Shown here: positions 41,954-53,554 of the stretch, piece by piece | Layout: every line of letters starts with the position of its first letter | How positions within the stretch are numbered: the stretch's first letter is position 1 | Source of the DNA: Istiophorus platypterus | Taxonomy: Eukaryota; Chordata; Actinopteri; Istiophoriformes; Istiophoridae | Direction of reading: 5' to 3' | NCBI GenBank assembly: GCA_016859345.1 | Contig: CM029134.1 | Coordinates: 14,954,560-15,018,559 of the forward strand | DNA: 64,000 bases | Position numbers and translations under genes: made by a program | Notes under the pieces: model-generated | The model's database searches: none | Told to the model about the DNA's origin: nothing | The model's input: the letters and a program-made list of their open reading frames with translations, nothing else

Positions 41954-41968
41954 CCACGAGGGGGCGGC
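41954..41968 (+). promoter_or_regulatory. Strong CTCF-like motif
   Basis: CCACGAGGGGGCGGC fits the vertebrate CTCF core CCASYAGRKGGCRS at all positions but the fifth. It is on the plus strand, that is, opposite to the direction of Pcdha transcription. In mammals the enhancer CTCF sites of this locus point against the promoter sites, so this is the orientation expected of a loop anchor facing the variable promoters. Binding is inferred from the motif alone. Confidence 0.55.
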
Positions 41969-42786
41969 ACTGAAAGCAGGCCGCGGTGTGGTCCGCCAGT
42001 ATTTGGGGAGCGAAGAATCGTTTGAATCGTTAAATGGGTTGTTTACTCTTTGAAAACCTTTTTGTCTCCTTCGGTCCGGATTGTATTTCTGTCGCAGTAA
42101 CACCTGCGGGACATTGCCAACACGATACACTCTCCACTGGTGAGTGTGCGTTTTCACTTTACTACCGTTTAGTAACTTCATGGGCCATAAACACCAGTGG
42201 TGTTCAGTGCTCCAAACATTTCAGGATAAACGTCTCATAAACAGCCACGTAGCACAATCCAACGAAATGTGCGTCTAACTTGTCCCCAACAATCACTGCC
42301 TGCTGCTAAATCACTAGTTAAACAAATAACTCTCGGTGGAGGAATTGTAATTAGTTGTGTGTTTGGCCGACACATGAGATGAACTTCTTTTTGGTTATTC
42401 TAGGTACATCAGGAGTTATTATACCTGCTCCTCACTACCAGTTTTCCCGTTTCACAGCGACTTTCCCGCCATTTGAATCCAGTCTAACTGCTGTGAATCC
42501 AAGTCGTCTTACAACAACTGCTGTCGTCTGACAAGGGACGAGCCACAGCTTTTCTTTAAACCACCTCTCAAGCCTATTGACCGAGAGTAACTTTTTCATA
42601 CGTCTCTAGTGAACTGCGAAACCTAATGTTGGCTTTAACCCCACGTTACCTTGCCAACCCAGCCTCTTGAAACTGACCCCCTTTAGGCCATCAATCAATA
42701 TACGTGGGTTTCAGCGAAACATCCTGCTTTCTAACAGCCATTTCATGATGTAGTCGACCGCGTTGCATCTCGCAAACTCCACTAAC

Positions 42787-43018
42787 CTTTGAATAGTGAG
42801 GGAAAAGGTGGCTCAAACACTTCCAGGCGGCTAGAGCCGACGCCGAGAGCCCCTTGCGTTGTTTTAGCGGTGAGTGCGTAAAGAACACCGTGCTGACACT
42901 GCGCCGGCAGATCGCAAAACAGCTCGATTATTCTGTCCCTTAGGCCAACTGCTGGAGCCCTGTATACCAATCAATATTCATCGTGCATCAGTGTTTGGTT
43001 GCTCTTGTTATCCGCCAT
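42787..43018 (-). other. Possible unknown first exon with an interrupted frame
   Basis: From ATG at 43018 the minus strand reads MADNKSNQTLMHDEY, then TGA. The same frame then stays open for 61 codons with a protein-like composition (LRDRIIELFCDLPAQCQHG) to a possible donor AAG/gttagt at 42787. I do not recognise the product. It may be a 5' UTR exon of a CpG promoter, a decayed gene, or chance. The moderate donor and CpG-rich setting are the only support. Confidence 0.25.
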
Positions 43019-43236
43019 TATGTAGATATTCGTAATTATAATTCTTAGACTGTAATGTGATAGTAAGCACGTAATTCACGTCTTCATTCATCTAATCTGG
43101 AGGATGAAGGGTTGTTTACAAAGAGCCATTTTGCTGCTGGATATACTCGACTGTCGGTTTTCATGAAGTTACTCACACCCTGGATTTTCACTATACTTTA
43201 TTATGCTGAGTCATTTTCTTTAGAACGTTTATATAC

Positions 43237-43296
<60 letters not shown>
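43237..43296. repeat. (ATCT)n microsatellite
   Basis: Fifteen ATCT units. Confidence 0.97.
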
Positions 43297-43522
43297 CGAT
43301 ATATATATGAGAGGGGGTAGGAAGATAGAGATATTCCTGATGATTGTTTTTGTCACATTAGATTCACGATTAAATTTATCACAATTTCCATCAAATGCTT
43401 ATTGGAATTTGTCTCGGTGTGTGCTCCAGGGAGGAACTTCCAAACTCAGCTTTGTACTCTGGCTTCTTGTACGGTCCTGATAGATAAAAAGCAAACTCCT
43501 GTGACAAACAAGCACTCACTTT

Positions 43523-43543
43523 TTCAGTACCACGGACAGCACT
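43523..43543 (+). promoter_or_regulatory. RE1/NRSE-like (REST) site
   Basis: TTCAGTACCACGGACAGC and the following ACT match 18 of 21 positions of the RE1 consensus. It is about 245 bp downstream of the variable exon ending at 43786. REST sites scattered through Pcdha clusters are known in mammals. Confidence 0.65.
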
Positions 43544-43785
43544 AATGGCCAAAGCAGATAGGAAAGGAGAGAAAATAGGCCACAGAGGAAAAATACTAGG
43601 AAGCACTTCATGCACAGCTAAGCAGAGCTAGTAATGTCAATACTAGTGGAGATGGTGTAAACAAGTTACTTTTAGTTTATCAATTTGTTGGGAGGGAATA
43701 CATTTTACATTTCACTATGATGTAATTTCTGAGTTTAACTGTAAGAAATTTAACATTTAGTAGGAAACTCTATTCTGTAACTCAC

Positions 43786-46170
43786 CTTTTCTTTATTGGG
43801 TAAAGTCTGAGTCCTAGTAAACGTGTCTCCTCCGTTAATACTGATCAGCTCCGCATCTACAGGCGGAAACGGTGCGGGGAAAACCACTACGTCACTCTTG
43901 AGTGTGTCTGAGCTGAAACAGACGTCATACTGCTGAGTAGCTTTAGAGTAAGACCAGCTCCCGTCAGGGTGGGTGGTGATCATTGGGGCGCTGTACCTGC
44001 TGAAACTGCCGTCTGACCTGTGGCATCTGACAGCGATTAAACTGATGAGGCTGAGCAGAAAAATAACTGACACTGATACGATGGCGATCAGCAGGTACAT
44101 GTTAAGATCAGAGAAGCTCTCCTCCTTTATGGGCACATGTCTGAACGGGGTCTGAATGTCAGCTGTGCTTTCGACCACCACCGCATCAATAGACACAGTA
44201 GCTGACAGGGAGGGTTCCCCGTTATCAGACACCAACACCACCAAGGGGTGAGTTTTCAGGTCATTGTCACTCATTCTCCTCTTAGTCCTGATTTCGCCGG
44301 TGCTGGTTCCGATGCGGAAGAGTTTGTTTCCCTTGGGCTCAGAGAGGTGGTAAGAAAGCAGCGCATTGTATCCAGAGTCTGCGTCTACGGCCCTGATCTT
44401 TGCCACAAAGTATCCTGCTTCAGCAGAATAGGGGATGGTCTCACTGTTAACGGAGCCGTGCTCAGAATAGGGGGCGAGAATGGTGGGACTGTTGTCATTC
44501 TCATCCAGGATGAAAACGTTGACAGTCACGTTGCTGCTGAGCGGAGGAACACCAGAGTCTGTGGCCTGAACTTTAAACGTGAAGGTTTTTATCTCCTCGT
44601 AGTTAAAGGACTGCAGGCTGACTATCTCTCCTGTTTCAGAGTTGACGTTAATAGCTGATCCTATTACATTGTTTTTACGATTATTATTAATCACCGAGAA
44701 CGCTATTTTCCCATTTTCGTCTACATCAGGATCATCTGCAGTCATGGTATAGATAACACTGCCTATGGGACTGTTTTCCTTTACAAAAATGTTTATCAGA
44801 GGTTCTTTAAAATTAGGTGGGTTGTCATTCACATCAGAAACCTGGACTATAATAACACTTGTACTGGAAAGAGGCGGTGCCCCTTCGTCAGTCGCTGTTA
44901 CTGTTAGATTATATTGCGAAGCTCTTTCTCTGTCTAGAGTTCCGTCTACGACCAAAGCATAATGGTTCTTGTATGTTTTCTTAATTTTAAAGGGCACCGA
45001 GTTAACTATTCTGACCTGAACAACACCGTTTTCATCTGCGTCGTCATCTCTTATCGTTATAAGTCCAACCATTGTGTCTAGGGGTGCGTCTTCTCTTACC
45101 ACGTTGACTAAAGATGTTACGGATATTTCTGGTGGATTGTCGTTAACATCGGTGATTTCAACGAGCACTTTACAATGAGATGCTCTTGGACTTGACCCTT
45201 TGTCTTTTGCCTGTACCCGGATTTCAACTGCATTAATTTTTTCGTGATCCAGTTCACCCTTAACCGTAATTTCCCCTGTTACGGAATTAATTGCAAATTT
45301 ATTAACATTGTTGTCATCGTCGTGGTTGATAAAAGAATACACTATCTCTCCGTTAAGACCCTCGTCTAAATCCCGAGCATGTACAGATATTACGGTTGCA
45401 CCTTGCGGCGTGTTTTCTGGCACCGTGGCTTTGTACAACGACTTGTCGAAAACTGGAACATTATCGTTAACATCTTGCACAATAACGGTGATATGTAAGG
45501 TGCCCGATTTCGGAGGTTTTCCTCCATCTACTGCTGCCAGTGTTAGTTTGATAACTGGCTGTTTTTCGCGATCCAGAGCTTTCTGCAGCACCATTTCAGC
45601 GGATATACTCGTCCCTCCACCATCCTGCACATCCAGAATGAAATGTTCATTTTGGCTCAGCTTGTAGCCCTTAACGGAATAATTACCGACATCCGCATCA
45701 AAGGCGTTTGGTAGTGTAAATCTTTCACCAGGAAAAGCTGACTCGGACACATTCAAAATGATCCCCGGAATCCGAAAGAAAGGCGCATTGTCGTTTATAT
45801 CCAAAATTTTAATCTCAAAACGGTAGAGATTAAGCGGAGAATTCACAAGGGCTTCAACTTCCAGAGAACACTTCACCTTACGAGAGCAGAGCTCCTCTCG
45901 GTCTATTCTGTCTCTCACCAGCAGTATTCCAGTCTTAACATTTACTTCGAAATACACTGCATTAGGTCCTGAAATCTGAAAACCCCGACTTTCCAATTCC
46001 TGTACATCTAAATGTAAGTCCTTCGCCAAATTTCCAACAATTATACCCGGGCCCGATTCCTCGGTAACAGAATAAACAATCTGCGCTGCTGTGCGACTCC
46101 ATATGTAAGATATATGGAAAAAAAAATAAATCCAGTGCCGGAAAATATCCCCTTGTTGCATCATGTCCAT
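43786..46170 (-). CDS. pcdha: Pcdh-alpha variable exon A (last regular exon)
   Basis: This is a 795-codon first coding exon, from ATG at 46170 to the phase-0 donor AAG/gtgagt. A hydrophobic signal region (residues 10-25, IYFFFHIS) precedes mature QIVYSVTEE. Six cadherin repeats follow, with Ca-binding linkers such as DINDNAPFF (about residue 124), DVNDNVPVF, DVNDNPPEI, DVNDNPPNF and DENDNSPTI, and the C-x5-C loop CSRKVKC in repeat 1. The transmembrane helix lies at about 690-714, then 81 cytoplasmic residues ending [11 protein letters not shown], to be joined to PKAPNSDW of constant exon 1. Repeat 1-4 sequence is distinct from its neighbours, but the last ~860 bp is nearly identical to them. 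This is the regular exon nearest to the C2-like exon. Confidence 0.95.
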
Positions 46171-46360
46171 AGCCTGCTAGACAAGTTAATTCGAAAAATC
46201 GCTCAAGCAGTTACATTGCTCAGTAATGATATATCCACATCAGAGCCGTTGATTGTAGTGAACATGAAATGTAGTGCTACGGCGAACAAAGAATTATCAA
46301 CCCTGTCTCTTAGACGAAGAGGGAGGAGCGTCTCCAAGAGAAAAAACGTGTATCACCGCT

Positions 46361-46382
46361 GTTATGTGATAGCGACATCCTG
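46361..46382 (-). promoter_or_regulatory. Conserved promoter element (CSE-like) of exon A
   Basis: The minus strand reads GGATGTCGCTATCACATAAC. The GATGTCGCT half matches the elements before the other exons, but the AGACCG half is not conserved. It lies about 190 bp upstream of the start codon. A CTCCTCCC box lies between it and the gene (around 46322-46330). Confidence 0.55.
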
Positions 46383-46897
46383 TGGTTTTGAAATTAGAGG
46401 CAAGACGAGACGAAAGTGGGCTATGAAGTCATTAAATCTTAGGTGTTTTGGGTAAATTAACTAACTCAAAATCCATATTGACCTGCCATCAACTGTGAAG
46501 CAACTAACATGGTCACCTGTCGTTCTAGCAAATGTCTGGCCTTAATTAACCAATTTAAACAGGAATGAGCAAGAGAATGAACGTTTTAAAAAGTTTTTAA
46601 AGTCTAAAAGTGTTGCATGCTTCAAAGAAGTGTTAAAGTAATTTGCCAAGAGGTCACAGATGAACAAATGGAGATTAAGTGTTACACTGTCAATAATGGC
46701 ACAGTTACAGTTGAGTAATCCTAAATTTGCAGTAAATGTAAATAAGTGTTGAAGGCGACACATTCATTTTAAGACTTATTTTTCCCACTATCCTCCTTAA
46801 GTGCCAAGTTGCCCTAAAGAATGTAATTACTATATGAGAAAAAAATCAAAAAATTAGATAATTGGCCACCCTTCATTTTATGTGCTGTCACTCTTAC
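46383..46897. other. Spacer between variable exons A and B
   Basis: AT-rich. No RE1-like site, repeat or frame was found on either strand downstream of exon B. Confidence 0.5.
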
Positions 46898-49276
46898 CTT
46901 TTCTTTGTTGGGTAAAGTTTGAGTCCTGGTAAACGTGTCTCCTCCGTTAATACTGATCAACTCCCCATCTACAGGCGGAAACGGTGCGGGGAAAACCACT
47001 ACGTCACTCTTGAGTGTGTCTGAGCTGAAACAGACGTCATACTGCTGAGTAGCTTTAGAGTAAGACCAGCTCCCGTCAGGGTGGGTGGTGATCATTGGGG
47101 CGCTGTACCTGCTGAAACTGCCGTCTGACCTGTGGCATCTGACAGCGATTAAACTGATGAGGCTGAGCAGAAAGATCACTGACACCGACACGATGGCGAT
47201 CAGCAGGTACATGTTTAGATCAGAGAAGCTCTCCTCCTTTATGGGCACATGTCTGAACGGGGTCTGGATGTCAGCTGTGCTTTCGACCACCACCGCATCA
47301 ATAGACACAGTAGCTGACAGGGAGGGTTCCCCGCTATCAGACACCAACACCACCAAGGGGTGAGTTTTCAGGTCATTGTCACTCATTCTCCTTTTAGTCC
47401 TGATTTCGCCTGTGCTGGTTCCGATGCGGAATAGTTTGTTTCCCTTGGGCTCAGAGAGGTGGTAAGAAAGCAACGCATTGTATCCAGAGTCTGCATCTAC
47501 AGCCCTGATCTTTGCCACAAAATATCCTGCTTCAGCAGAATAGGGGATGGTCTCACTGTTAACGGAGCCATGCTCAGAATAGGGGGCGAGAATAGCAGGA
47601 CTGTTGTCATTCTCATCCAGGATGAAAACGTTGACAGTCACGTTGCTGCTGAGCGGAGGAACACCAGAGTCTGTGGCCTGAACTTTAAACGTGAAGGTTT
47701 TTAGCTCCTCATAGTTAAAGGACTGCAGGCTGACTAGATCCCCGGTCTCAGAGTTGACGTTTACCATAGAAGTTATCGGAATACTTTTTGATATACCGTC
47801 TAATGAAGAATATGTCACTTTTGCATTTGCTTTTATGTCATGGTCAACTGCAGTTATAGTAAAGATAGTAGCTCCAACTACATTATTCTCTTTCACATAT
47901 ACATTAATCACAGGTTCATAGAAAAGAGGGGCATTGTCATTCACATCAGAAATTTGAACAGGAATAACAGTGGTGCTGGAGAGAGGTGGAGTGCCTTTGT
48001 CAGATGCTATAATGGATATATTATATTGAGAAGCACTCTCTCTGTCAAGAGGTCCATTGACAGTTAATGAATAATAATTTTTGTAGGTCAGATTAAGTTT
48101 AAAAGGAACCAACCCGAGGATTTTAGCATCTGTGAGACCATTACTACCCCCATCTTTGTCAGTTACAGTCACCAAAGCAACCACTGTACCTATCTCAGCG
48201 TCCTCTTTAACTGGGCTCACAAGAGATGTGATGGTGATTTCAGGTATGTTATCATTAATATCAATTACTTCCACTAACACCTTACCATGCACGCTTCGAG
48301 AAGGTGTACCTTTATCTCTTGCCTGTACACGTATATCATACGCTGTGTTCTCTTCATAGTCTACTTTTCCTGTCACTGTTATTTCCCCTGTAACTGGGTT
48401 TATTGAGAACAAAGCCTCAGGATTGAAATTCCCCCTTTCAATAAATGAATATACAACCTCACTATTTATTCCCTCATCTAAATCCGTAGCACTCACGGTC
48501 AGTATAGATGTCTGAAATGGAGCATTTTCAATAACCTGGGCCTTATACAGAGGTTGACTAAATACAGGAACATTGTCATTTATATCTATAACATTTACCA
48601 CAATTTTTAATGTGCCAGACCGGGCAGGTTTTCCTCCGTCCAGAGCAGTTAAAGTCAGGTGGATTACAGACTGTTTCTCTCTGTCCAAAGATTTCTGTAG
48701 CACCAGCTCAGCAGTCTGACTGTGCTGTTCGCTACTCTGTACATCCAGAGAGAAATACTCATTTGGACTGAGCTTGTAACTATTTACCGAGTTACTGCCC
48801 GTGTCTGCGTCGTTTGCCATTGGGAGTAGATACCTTTCCCCGGTGAATGAAGATTCCGAAATATTGAACGTTTTCTCCTTTTCACGAAAAGACGGTACAT
48901 TGTCGTTAATGTCGGTAATCTGGACCTCTATGCGATGCAGATGCATTGGGTGGCTTAGAATCGCTTCGATATTCAGGAAACATTTTGCCGTATTTGGACA
49001 GAGCTCTTCACGGTCAATCCTATCGCAAACATACAGAGCACCAGTTTTTAAATCCACGTCAAAATATTTCTTAGAATTCCCTGCAACAACTCGTAAATCC
49101 CGTCTTTCCAATTCCTGAACGTTAATTTGTAAATCCTTAGCGAGATTTCCCACCACCGTTCCTTTGTCAACCTCCTCGGAAACGGAGAACGAGAGCTGCG
49201 CAATGGACCGATCACAGAAACAAAGCAAAGCTAGTATTTGAATCCAGATCGTGACAGTTAGTCCTCCACGTCCCAT
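46898..49276 (-). CDS. pcdha: Pcdh-alpha variable exon B
   Basis: This exon has 793 codons from the preferred ATG at 49276 (MGRGGLTVTIWIQILALLCF), which places the signal peptide directly at the N-terminus. An in-frame ATG at 49315 would add 13 residues. Mature protein starts about [13 protein letters not shown]. Repeat 1 has the disulfide loop CPNTAKC and ends in DINDNVPSF. Six cadherin repeats, a transmembrane helix and an 81-residue cytoplasmic part follow, ending LPNKEK before AAG/gtaaga. One substitution, PPVDGELISI instead of [10 protein letters not shown], marks its cytoplasmic segment. It should act as a homophilic recognition isoform at the neuronal surface. Confidence 0.95.
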
Positions 49277-49457
49277 ATCTGACACAAAATGAAATGAATA
49301 ATCACTTTCTAACATGCCCGCACTTCGGTTGAATGACAGACGAAGCCCTTTCTATCTTGTGAGCATTTGGGTATTTTCTGACAAAGCAGCGGTGGACGAC
49401 TGGTGCGTCGCACGCAAAGGAGGCGTCTGAGCGGAAAAAATGGCCACACACATATCG

Positions 49458-49474
49458 CGGTCTCCAGCGACACC
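49458..49474 (-). promoter_or_regulatory. Conserved promoter element (CSE-like) of exon B
   Basis: The minus strand reads GGTGTCGCTGGAGACCG, a clear form of the CGCT-core element of clustered protocadherin promoters, about 182 bp upstream of the ATG at 49276. Confidence 0.75.
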
Positions 49475-50118
49475 AACTGTTAATTTGGTGCTACTGTAGA
49501 CAGACATGGATTTTCTATACTCAAGTATAGCAGAAGGCCAAAAAGTGACAAAATCAATTTTAAAGGGAAAATTATAAATATATATAAATGATATATACCA
49601 AAAAAAAGTTTCTGTTGCATGAATACAGAATATTTCAGTTGTATGTCAATGTAAAACATGAAACACTAAAGATGTGATACATAATCTGCTGTTTAGGGTT
49701 AAATTATGTGAAAGTGAGGCAGCCTTTGTTAGTGCTCGCAACACACCATCCAGAGTTCAGCACCAAGGACAGCGTTGGTGAATAGGATGACGGACCTCAG
49801 TTGACCCGAGTCTTTTCTACTTAAAAAAAAAACTATCATTCTGCAACTGTGTCATATAATATCCCACATAATTTCTCTAACACATAGCATCATACTAATG
49901 AATTGTTTTTCTTGAGATTATCGGTCAACTAATTGATTTAAATTTTTATACGCCATAGTGTTGCATTTTATCAAGTTGCTTTCACAGTCACACATAAAAT
50001 GTACATCACTGAAACTGTCTCAAATCAGATAACCAATTATTAACTTCAATTTCAGAAATTGATTAAGCCCAATCATTAGAGAGAGCCAGGATCTATCCTT
50101 TAGTTATCAATAACTCAC
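49475..50118. other. Spacer between variable exons B and C
   Basis: AT-rich and non-coding, with an RE1-like site at 49756-49776. Confidence 0.5.
49756..49776 (+). promoter_or_regulatory. RE1/NRSE-like (REST) site
   Basis: TTCAGCACCAAGGACAGCG followed by TT matches 18 of 21 RE1 positions. It lies about 345 bp downstream of the exon ending at 50119. Confidence 0.65.
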
Positions 50119-52488
50119 CTTCTCTGTATTGGGTAAAGTCTGAGTCCTGGTAAACGTGTCTCCTCCATTAATACTGATCAGCTCCGCATCTACAGGCGGA
50201 AACGGTGCAGGGAAAACCACTACGTCACTCTTGAGTGTGTCTGAGCTGAAACAGACGTCATACTGCTGAGTAGCTTTAGAGTAAGACCAGCTCCCGTCAG
50301 GGTGGGTGGTGATCATTGGGGCGCTGTACCTGCTGAAACTGCCGTCTGACCTGTGGCATCTAACTGCGATTAAACTGATGAGGCTGAGCAGAAAGATCAC
50401 TGACACCGAAACGATGGCAATCAGCAGGTACATGTTTAGATCAGAGAAGCTCTCCTCCTTTATGGGCACATGTCTGAATGGGGTCTGAATGTCAGCTGTG
50501 CTTTCGACCACCACCGCATCAATAGACACAGTAGCTGACAGGGAGGGTTCCCCGTTATCAGACACCAACACCACCAAGGGGTGAGTTTTCAGGTCATTGT
50601 CACTCATTCTCCTCTTAGTCCTGATTTCGCCGGTGCTGGTTCCGATGCGGAAGAGGTTGTTTCCCTTGGGCTCAGAGAGGTGGTAAGAAAGCAGCGCATT
50701 GTATCCAGAGTCTGCGTCTACAGCCCTGATCTTTGCCACAAAGTATCCCGCTTCAGCAGAATAGGGGATGGTCTCACTGTTAACGGAGCCGTGCTCAGAA
50801 TAGGGGGCGAGAATGGTGGGACTGTTGTCATTCTCATCCAGGATGAAAACGTTGACAGTCACGTTGCTGCTGAGCGGAGGAACACCAGAGTCTGTGGCCT
50901 GAACTTTAAACGTGAAGGTTTTTAGCTCCTCATAGTTAAAGGGCTGCAGGCTGACTATCTCTCCAGTCTCTGAGTTGATGTTTACAACAGAAGTTATAGG
51001 AATATTTTTTGGATCACCATGAAAAGAATATGTTACTTTTGCGTTTTCATTTATATCAGGATCGACTGCAGTTATTGTATAGATACGAGCTCCAACTAGA
51101 CTATTTTCTCTCACGTAAATGTTAATGACTGGTTCAAGGAAACGAGGTGCGTTGTCATTGACATCAGACACCTGAACAGTAATAACACTGCTGGAGGATA
51201 AAGGCGGGATCCCTTCATCAGTAGCCGTAATGGTGACATTGTAAAAAGAGCATCCCTCTCTATCAAGAGCTCCGTCCACAACTAAAGAGTAGTAATTTTT
51301 GTAGTTGGATTTTAGCTTAAAAGGTACAGACCCAGTCAACTTACAATTAGTGTTACCGTTTTTTCCTCCATCTTTATCCATCACTGTAACTAAAGCTACC
51401 ACGCTTCCAATGTCCGCATCTTCTTTAACTGGGTTCATGAGGGACGTCACTACAATTTCTGGGGCGTTGTCATTCAAATCGACAACCTCAACCAGCAACT
51501 TTCCATTTGCCCTCCTAGGCGACGACCCTCTGTCTGTTGCTTGTACGTGTATTTCATAAGCTGACTGTGCCTCGTAATCCAAGTTGCTCTTAACCGTTAT
51601 CTCGCCAGTCTCTGCATCTATAGAGAACACATCTACAGGATCGAAGTTTCCACGCTTGAAAAAATTATAAATTACCCTCCCGTTGTCCCCTTCGTCCAAA
51701 TCTGTGGCATTAAGGTGAATTACTAATGATCCGATTGGAGCATTTTCATGTACACGTGCCTTGTAAAGGGTTTTGCTAAATGACGGTGCGTTATCGTTGA
51801 CATCTAGCACATTAATATTTATCTGTACAGTTCCACTCTTTGGAGGTTTTCCTCCGTCTACCGCGGTCAGTGTTAGTTTAACAACAGCTTGTTTTTCTCG
51901 ATCCAAAGCCTTTATTAGTACCAACTCAGCAGATGCACTATGCTCTCCATCGCTCTGTACTTCTAAGGAGAAGTATTCATTTGGACTAAGCCGATAAATC
52001 TTTACTGAATTGCTGCCTGTATCCTCATCAAGAGCCAGAGGAAGTAAAAAGTGTTCGCCGGTAGGTGATGATTCAGATATGTTAAGTGAATGCGACTTCT
52101 CGAAGAAGGTAGGTGCGTTGTCATTTAAATCAACAATCGCCACCTCAATGCGGTGGAGTTCCATAGGATCACTCAGTATGGCCTCTAAATTTAGTGTACA
52201 TTTTATCGTGTTGGGACAAAGCTCCTCGCGGTCTATTCGCTCATTGACATAAAAGTCTCCCGTTTTAATATTTGCCTCGAAATATTTCTTACTGTACCCG
52301 GACACGATATTTAGATTCCTCGTTTGCAGGTCTCGGAAATTGACATTTAAATCCTTAGCGAGATTCCCAACCACAGTTCCTTTGTCCACCTCCTCGGAAA
52401 CGGAGTACAATATCTGAGCAGCAGACCAGTCAGATAAAAACAGCATAAGCAGCCAAACGAGGATTTCGTTATTCCTTCCGCTTCCCAT
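50119..52488 (-). CDS. pcdha: Pcdh-alpha variable exon C
   Basis: This exon has 790 codons from the preferred ATG at 52488 (MGSGRNNEILVWLLMLFLSD), which gives a compact signal peptide. The more upstream in-frame ATG at 52575 adds 29 residues with a second hydrophobic run and is less likely. Mature [13 protein letters not shown] is followed by the CPNTIKC loop and linkers DLNDNAPTF, DVNDNAPSF, DLNDNAPEI and DVNDNAPRF. The shared sixth repeat, transmembrane helix and cytoplasmic end (LPNTEK, a T for the usual K) follow, with donor AAG/gtgagt. Its expected promoter element falls in the adjacent N gap. Confidence 0.94.
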
Positions 52489-52606
52489 CACTTCTTTCAA
52501 AGAAACGTTCGCGATACAAATTAGATAAATCCACAAAACGACACTCGATCGGTCAGCATTTTGAATCCAATCCACCCGATCCTCTCCCTTTCGTCGCCTT
52601 CCGTGT

Positions 52607-53106
52607 NNNNNNNNNNNNNNNNNNNNNNNNNNNNNNNNNNNNNNNNNNNNNNNNNNNNNNNNNNNNNNNNNNNNNNNNNNNNNNNNNNNNNNNNNNNNNN
52701 NNNNNNNNNNNNNNNNNNNNNNNNNNNNNNNNNNNNNNNNNNNNNNNNNNNNNNNNNNNNNNNNNNNNNNNNNNNNNNNNNNNNNNNNNNNNNNNNNNNN
52801 NNNNNNNNNNNNNNNNNNNNNNNNNNNNNNNNNNNNNNNNNNNNNNNNNNNNNNNNNNNNNNNNNNNNNNNNNNNNNNNNNNNNNNNNNNNNNNNNNNNN
52901 NNNNNNNNNNNNNNNNNNNNNNNNNNNNNNNNNNNNNNNNNNNNNNNNNNNNNNNNNNNNNNNNNNNNNNNNNNNNNNNNNNNNNNNNNNNNNNNNNNNN
53001 NNNNNNNNNNNNNNNNNNNNNNNNNNNNNNNNNNNNNNNNNNNNNNNNNNNNNNNNNNNNNNNNNNNNNNNNNNNNNNNNNNNNNNNNNNNNNNNNNNNN
53101 NNNNNN
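52607..53106. other. Assembly gap (500 N)
   Basis: Exactly 500 unknown bases, a usual placeholder length, so the true gap size may differ. It lies 119 bp upstream of exon C's preferred start and covers the place where its promoter element would be. Confidence 0.99.
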
Positions 53107-53554
53107 GTTATGAGGCCACTACTACTTCAGTTGCCTTAATTTCACGTCCTGTTTACTCGTGTATGCAAAATTATACAAAATTCTTAAACCAAAATATGTA
53201 AATCGTGAAAATTGTAAAGTAAGAATGCTTAATTGACAAGTAAAGAGTATGTATGAGTTATGATTCAACCGGTAGTTGTAGTTGTGAAGCCTGGCCAGAA
53301 TGAGCGCTGGGAATTAACATAAGTTGCTTTTAGAAAGCATGACCTTGCGAAAGCTTCTATTTGTCTTGTTATCGGCAACGATAAATGAAGAATTAATTTT
53401 CTTAACTCGCTAACAATTTTATTAATTTCATATTCATCAAATAAGTTGATACTCTCAAACAATCAGTGAAAGCAACTGCATTTTACTTAAAATAGTTTTA
53501 ACCCAAAATCACTTATCTGTATTATCTGTGCATTCGCTGCGAGGTATAACCTAC
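53107..53554. other. Spacer between the gap and variable exon D
   Basis: AT-rich and non-coding. No RE1-like or other site was recognised downstream of exon D in the visible part. Confidence 0.5.

Larger units (their letters stand above)
41750..43020. promoter_or_regulatory. CpG-rich regulatory region (CpG-island-like)
   Basis: CpG dinucleotides are frequent over about 1.2 kb, against few on either side. It includes the CTCF-like site at 41954-41968. At the right end, on the minus strand, is a TAATGGCGG motif at 43012-43020, which fits the YY1 consensus AANATGGCG often found just inside housekeeping promoters. It lies 0.8-2.0 kb beyond the last regular variable exon and could be a promoter, an enhancer or a boundary. 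No known gene was identified. Confidence 0.45.
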
